Assembly: GCA_021736965.1 (NCBI GenBank)
Contig: JAIPEV010000111.1
Location: forward strand, 1 to 6,031
Length of the DNA: 6,031 nt
DNA from: Halanaerobiales bacterium
GTDB lineage: Bacteria; Bacillota; Halanaerobiia; Halanaerobiales; M55B127
Direction of reading: 5' to 3'
The number at the start of each line of letters is the position of its first letter. Position 1 is the stretch's first letter. Below, piece by piece: positions 4,913-6,031 of this stretch. The position numbers and the translations under genes are program-made. The notes under the pieces were generated by a model. The model had not been told where the DNA came from. It was given only the letters and a program-made list of their open reading frames with translations, and searched no databases.

Positions 4913-6001
4913 ATGCATTTAACATATGTGCTGGAGTTATTAAAACCAACTAAAAGAAAACAAAATATATTCTTAAATAATATTGCAGAAGTAGTTAAGA
5001 ATCGTCAAGCTATTGCTGATAAACTTAAAGCAGGAGAAACTAAATTAAGTTCTGCTGACTTCAAGGAGATAAACCTCCCTTCTGCTGTTAAAAATCAGAA
5101 TATTAGAGAAGTTAAAGCTCTTTATGAGTTGTTTTTAAAATCTGGTTCTGATAAAGATAATATCGAATTCAAAGCTAACCAGCCTATTTGCTATAATAAT
5201 CAAAATTATAAAATTGATCATCATATAATTTCAATCCCTCTTTATACCAGCAAATGCAAAAGATTCGCTTTTCCTGTTAAGCAGACTGAAAGGTTTGAAG
5301 AGCTGCAGCAGTATATCGATAATAGCTGCAAATTGGGTAAAGCCAGTCTCTTCTACAAGAGAGGTAAATGGTACTTTGCTGTAACAATTAAAATTGCTGC
5401 TAAAAAAACTTCTAACTCTAATTTGATGGGGATTGACATAGGGCTTCGCCAATTAGCGGTTGCCAGTGTTAAAAATTCTCAAGGCAAAGAAATTAATCGT
5501 CAATTCCATAATGGTAAACAAGCAGGTTTTATCCGCAAAAAGTATCGTGCGTTAAGAAGAAAACTGGGTCAATCTAAAAAAGTTAAAGCCATTAAAAAAA
5601 TTAATGACAAAGAGCAGAGATGGATGACTGATTTAAACCATAACATTAGTCGCCAGCTTATTAATTTTGCTGTGCAAAAGAAAGTTGGTACTATTATTAT
5701 GGAGAATCTAGAGAATATCCGAAAAACTGCTAAAAGTCTTAATAGAGCAGATAGAAGCCTCCACAGCTGGACTTTTTATCAACTTCAACAATTCATAGAA
5801 TATAAAGCTGAATTAGCTGGGATCAAGGTAGAATACATTAACCCTAAATATACCTCCCAGGGTTGTTCTAAATGTACTAAAGTTAAGAAATCTAATCGTA
5901 AAGCTAATTTATACTCTTGTGAGTGTGGTAATCATATCCACGCTGATCTAAATGCAAGTAGAAACATAGCTAATAAATATTTAGAGCAACAATCTGCTTA
6001 G
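4913..6001 (+). CDS. tnpB: TnpB, RNA-guided RuvC nuclease of IS200/IS605 elements
   Basis: This 362-residue protein belongs to the TnpB family, ancestors of Cas12. With an omega RNA from the element's right end, characterised members cut DNA next to a target-adjacent motif and help retain the transposon. Residues 1-165 form the usual N-terminal WED/REC-like region, opening LLKPTKRKQNIFLNNI instead of the commoner YRLYPT form. The RuvC residues are complete: D175 in LMGIDIGLRQLAVASV, E264 in IIMENLENI, and D345 in HADLNASRNIA. The zinc finger has C318-x2-C321 and C336-x-C338, the second pair one residue tighter than the classic CxxC. A very basic stretch at 207-230 fits RNA binding. Length is on the short side of the family (about 360-410). 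ATG 4913 is chosen because AAAGGTG (4900-4906) lies 6 bases upstream; the in-frame GTG at 4904 is inside that site. The protein looks intact and probably active, but activity is an inference. Confidence 0.95.
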   Translation: MHLTYVLELLKPTKRKQNIFLNNIAEVVKNRQAIADKLKAGETKLSSADFKEINLPSAVKNQNIREVKALYELFLKSGSDKDNIEFKANQPICYNNQNYKIDHHIISIPLYTSKCKRFAFPVKQTERFEELQQYIDNSCKLGKASLFYKRGKWYFAVTIKIAAKKTSNSNLMGIDIGLRQLAVASVKNSQGKEINRQFHNGKQAGFIRKKYRALRRKLGQSKKVKAIKKINDKEQRWMTDLNHNISRQLINFAVQKKVGTIIMENLENIRKTAKSLNRADRSLHSWTFYQLQQFIEYKAELAGIKVEYINPKYTSQGCSKCTKVKKSNRKANLYSCECGNHIHADLNASRNIANKYLEQQSA

Positions 6002-6031
6002 ATGGTAATAGTCTAAGTGCCTGAGTGCCTA
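5997..6031 (+). ncRNA. Possible omega RNA portion: hairpin and short tandem repeat at the tnpB 3' end
   Basis: CTTAGA (5997-6002), overlapping the tnpB stop codon, pairs with TCTAAG (6012-6017) around a 9-base loop. It is followed by AGTGCCT repeated at 6016-6022 and 6024-6030. In TnpB elements the guide-scaffold RNA is usually made from the end of the gene and its 3' flank, so structure here is expected. Only 30 bases of flank are visible, so the RNA's full fold, guide and the element's end cannot be defined. Confidence 0.35.

Larger units (their letters stand above)
4748..6031 (+). mobile_element. IS200/IS605-group element of the tnpB-only (IS1341) type, right end outside window
   Basis: The element is inferred from the TnpB gene, its own promoter and the hairpins around it. 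No Y1 tyrosine transposase (TnpA) is encoded upstream of tnpB, so it would move only with a TnpA supplied elsewhere. The left boundary is unknown; it is placed here just after the stem-loop at 4698-4747 for convenience. A TTGAT pentamer (4749-4753), the target motif of ISDra2, is present there but proves nothing by itself. The DNA becomes visibly richer in G and C than the neighbouring genes inside tnpB (for example 5281-5340), consistent with a separate origin. The right end lies beyond 6031. Confidence 0.6.

Noticed and set aside
5231..5452. 73-codon reading frame on the minus strand
   Set aside because: It lies wholly inside tnpB in antisense, has no ribosome binding site worth noting and no family resemblance; it is a shadow of the real gene.
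1..6031. CRISPR array, tRNA or rRNA genes
   Set aside because: No regularly spaced repeats and no tRNA cloverleaf or rRNA signatures were seen on either strand.

Overview
The window is strongly AT-rich, with AGA/TTA/AAA/AAT codons and strong AGGAGG-type ribosome binding sites. This fits a low-GC Firmicute. The style suggests an anaerobic clostridial or Halanaerobiales-like bacterium, but that is an impression and no lineage marker is present. Every credible gene lies on the + strand. The set looks like an accessory region of small, mostly individually preceded genes rather than one pathway.

Layout. A 23-bp AT palindrome with promoter-like -10 hexamers (50-72) precedes a polytopic membrane protein of the DUF2157 type (102-1100). 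A non-coding gap of about 180 bp follows. Next comes a close-set trio that could be one transcript: a class I SAM-dependent methyltransferase (1282-1938), a GrpB/UPF0157 protein (1977-2558) and a pyridoxamine-phosphate-oxidase-like split-barrel protein (2604-3011). The following 156-bp gap holds a hairpin and a frameshifted scrap that reads like the SAM-binding part of a second, unrelated methyltransferase (about 3023-3130). Then come a membrane-anchored alpha/beta hydrolase with an intact Ser-Asp-His triad (3168-4103) and a small four-helix membrane protein resembling DUF6713 (4161-4529).

The right end is mobile. A 45-codon hydrophobic reading frame starts at TTG behind a near-perfect Shine-Dalgarno sequence (4601-4738) and runs into a 50-nt stem-loop (4698-4747). 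Beyond it lies a TnpB gene (4913-6001) with all RuvC catalytic residues and a zinc finger, which is an RNA-guided nuclease of the IS200/IS605 (IS1341-type) group. It has its own sigma-A-type promoter (4792-4821). The spacer of that promoter carries a perfect 12-bp palindrome resembling a Gram-positive LexA box. No TnpA is present before tnpB; the window stops 30 bp after tnpB, so the right end and the guide part of the omega RNA are not visible.

No new multi-gene system is supported. The most interesting points are the possible repressor/SOS operator on tnpB, the methyltransferase relic, and the small TTG-initiated ORF that ends inside a hairpin at the likely left flank of the mobile element. 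Two starts that could be read as upstream GTG codons (1968 and 4904) are better placed at the ATG nine bases downstream, because the GTG lies inside the ribosome binding site.
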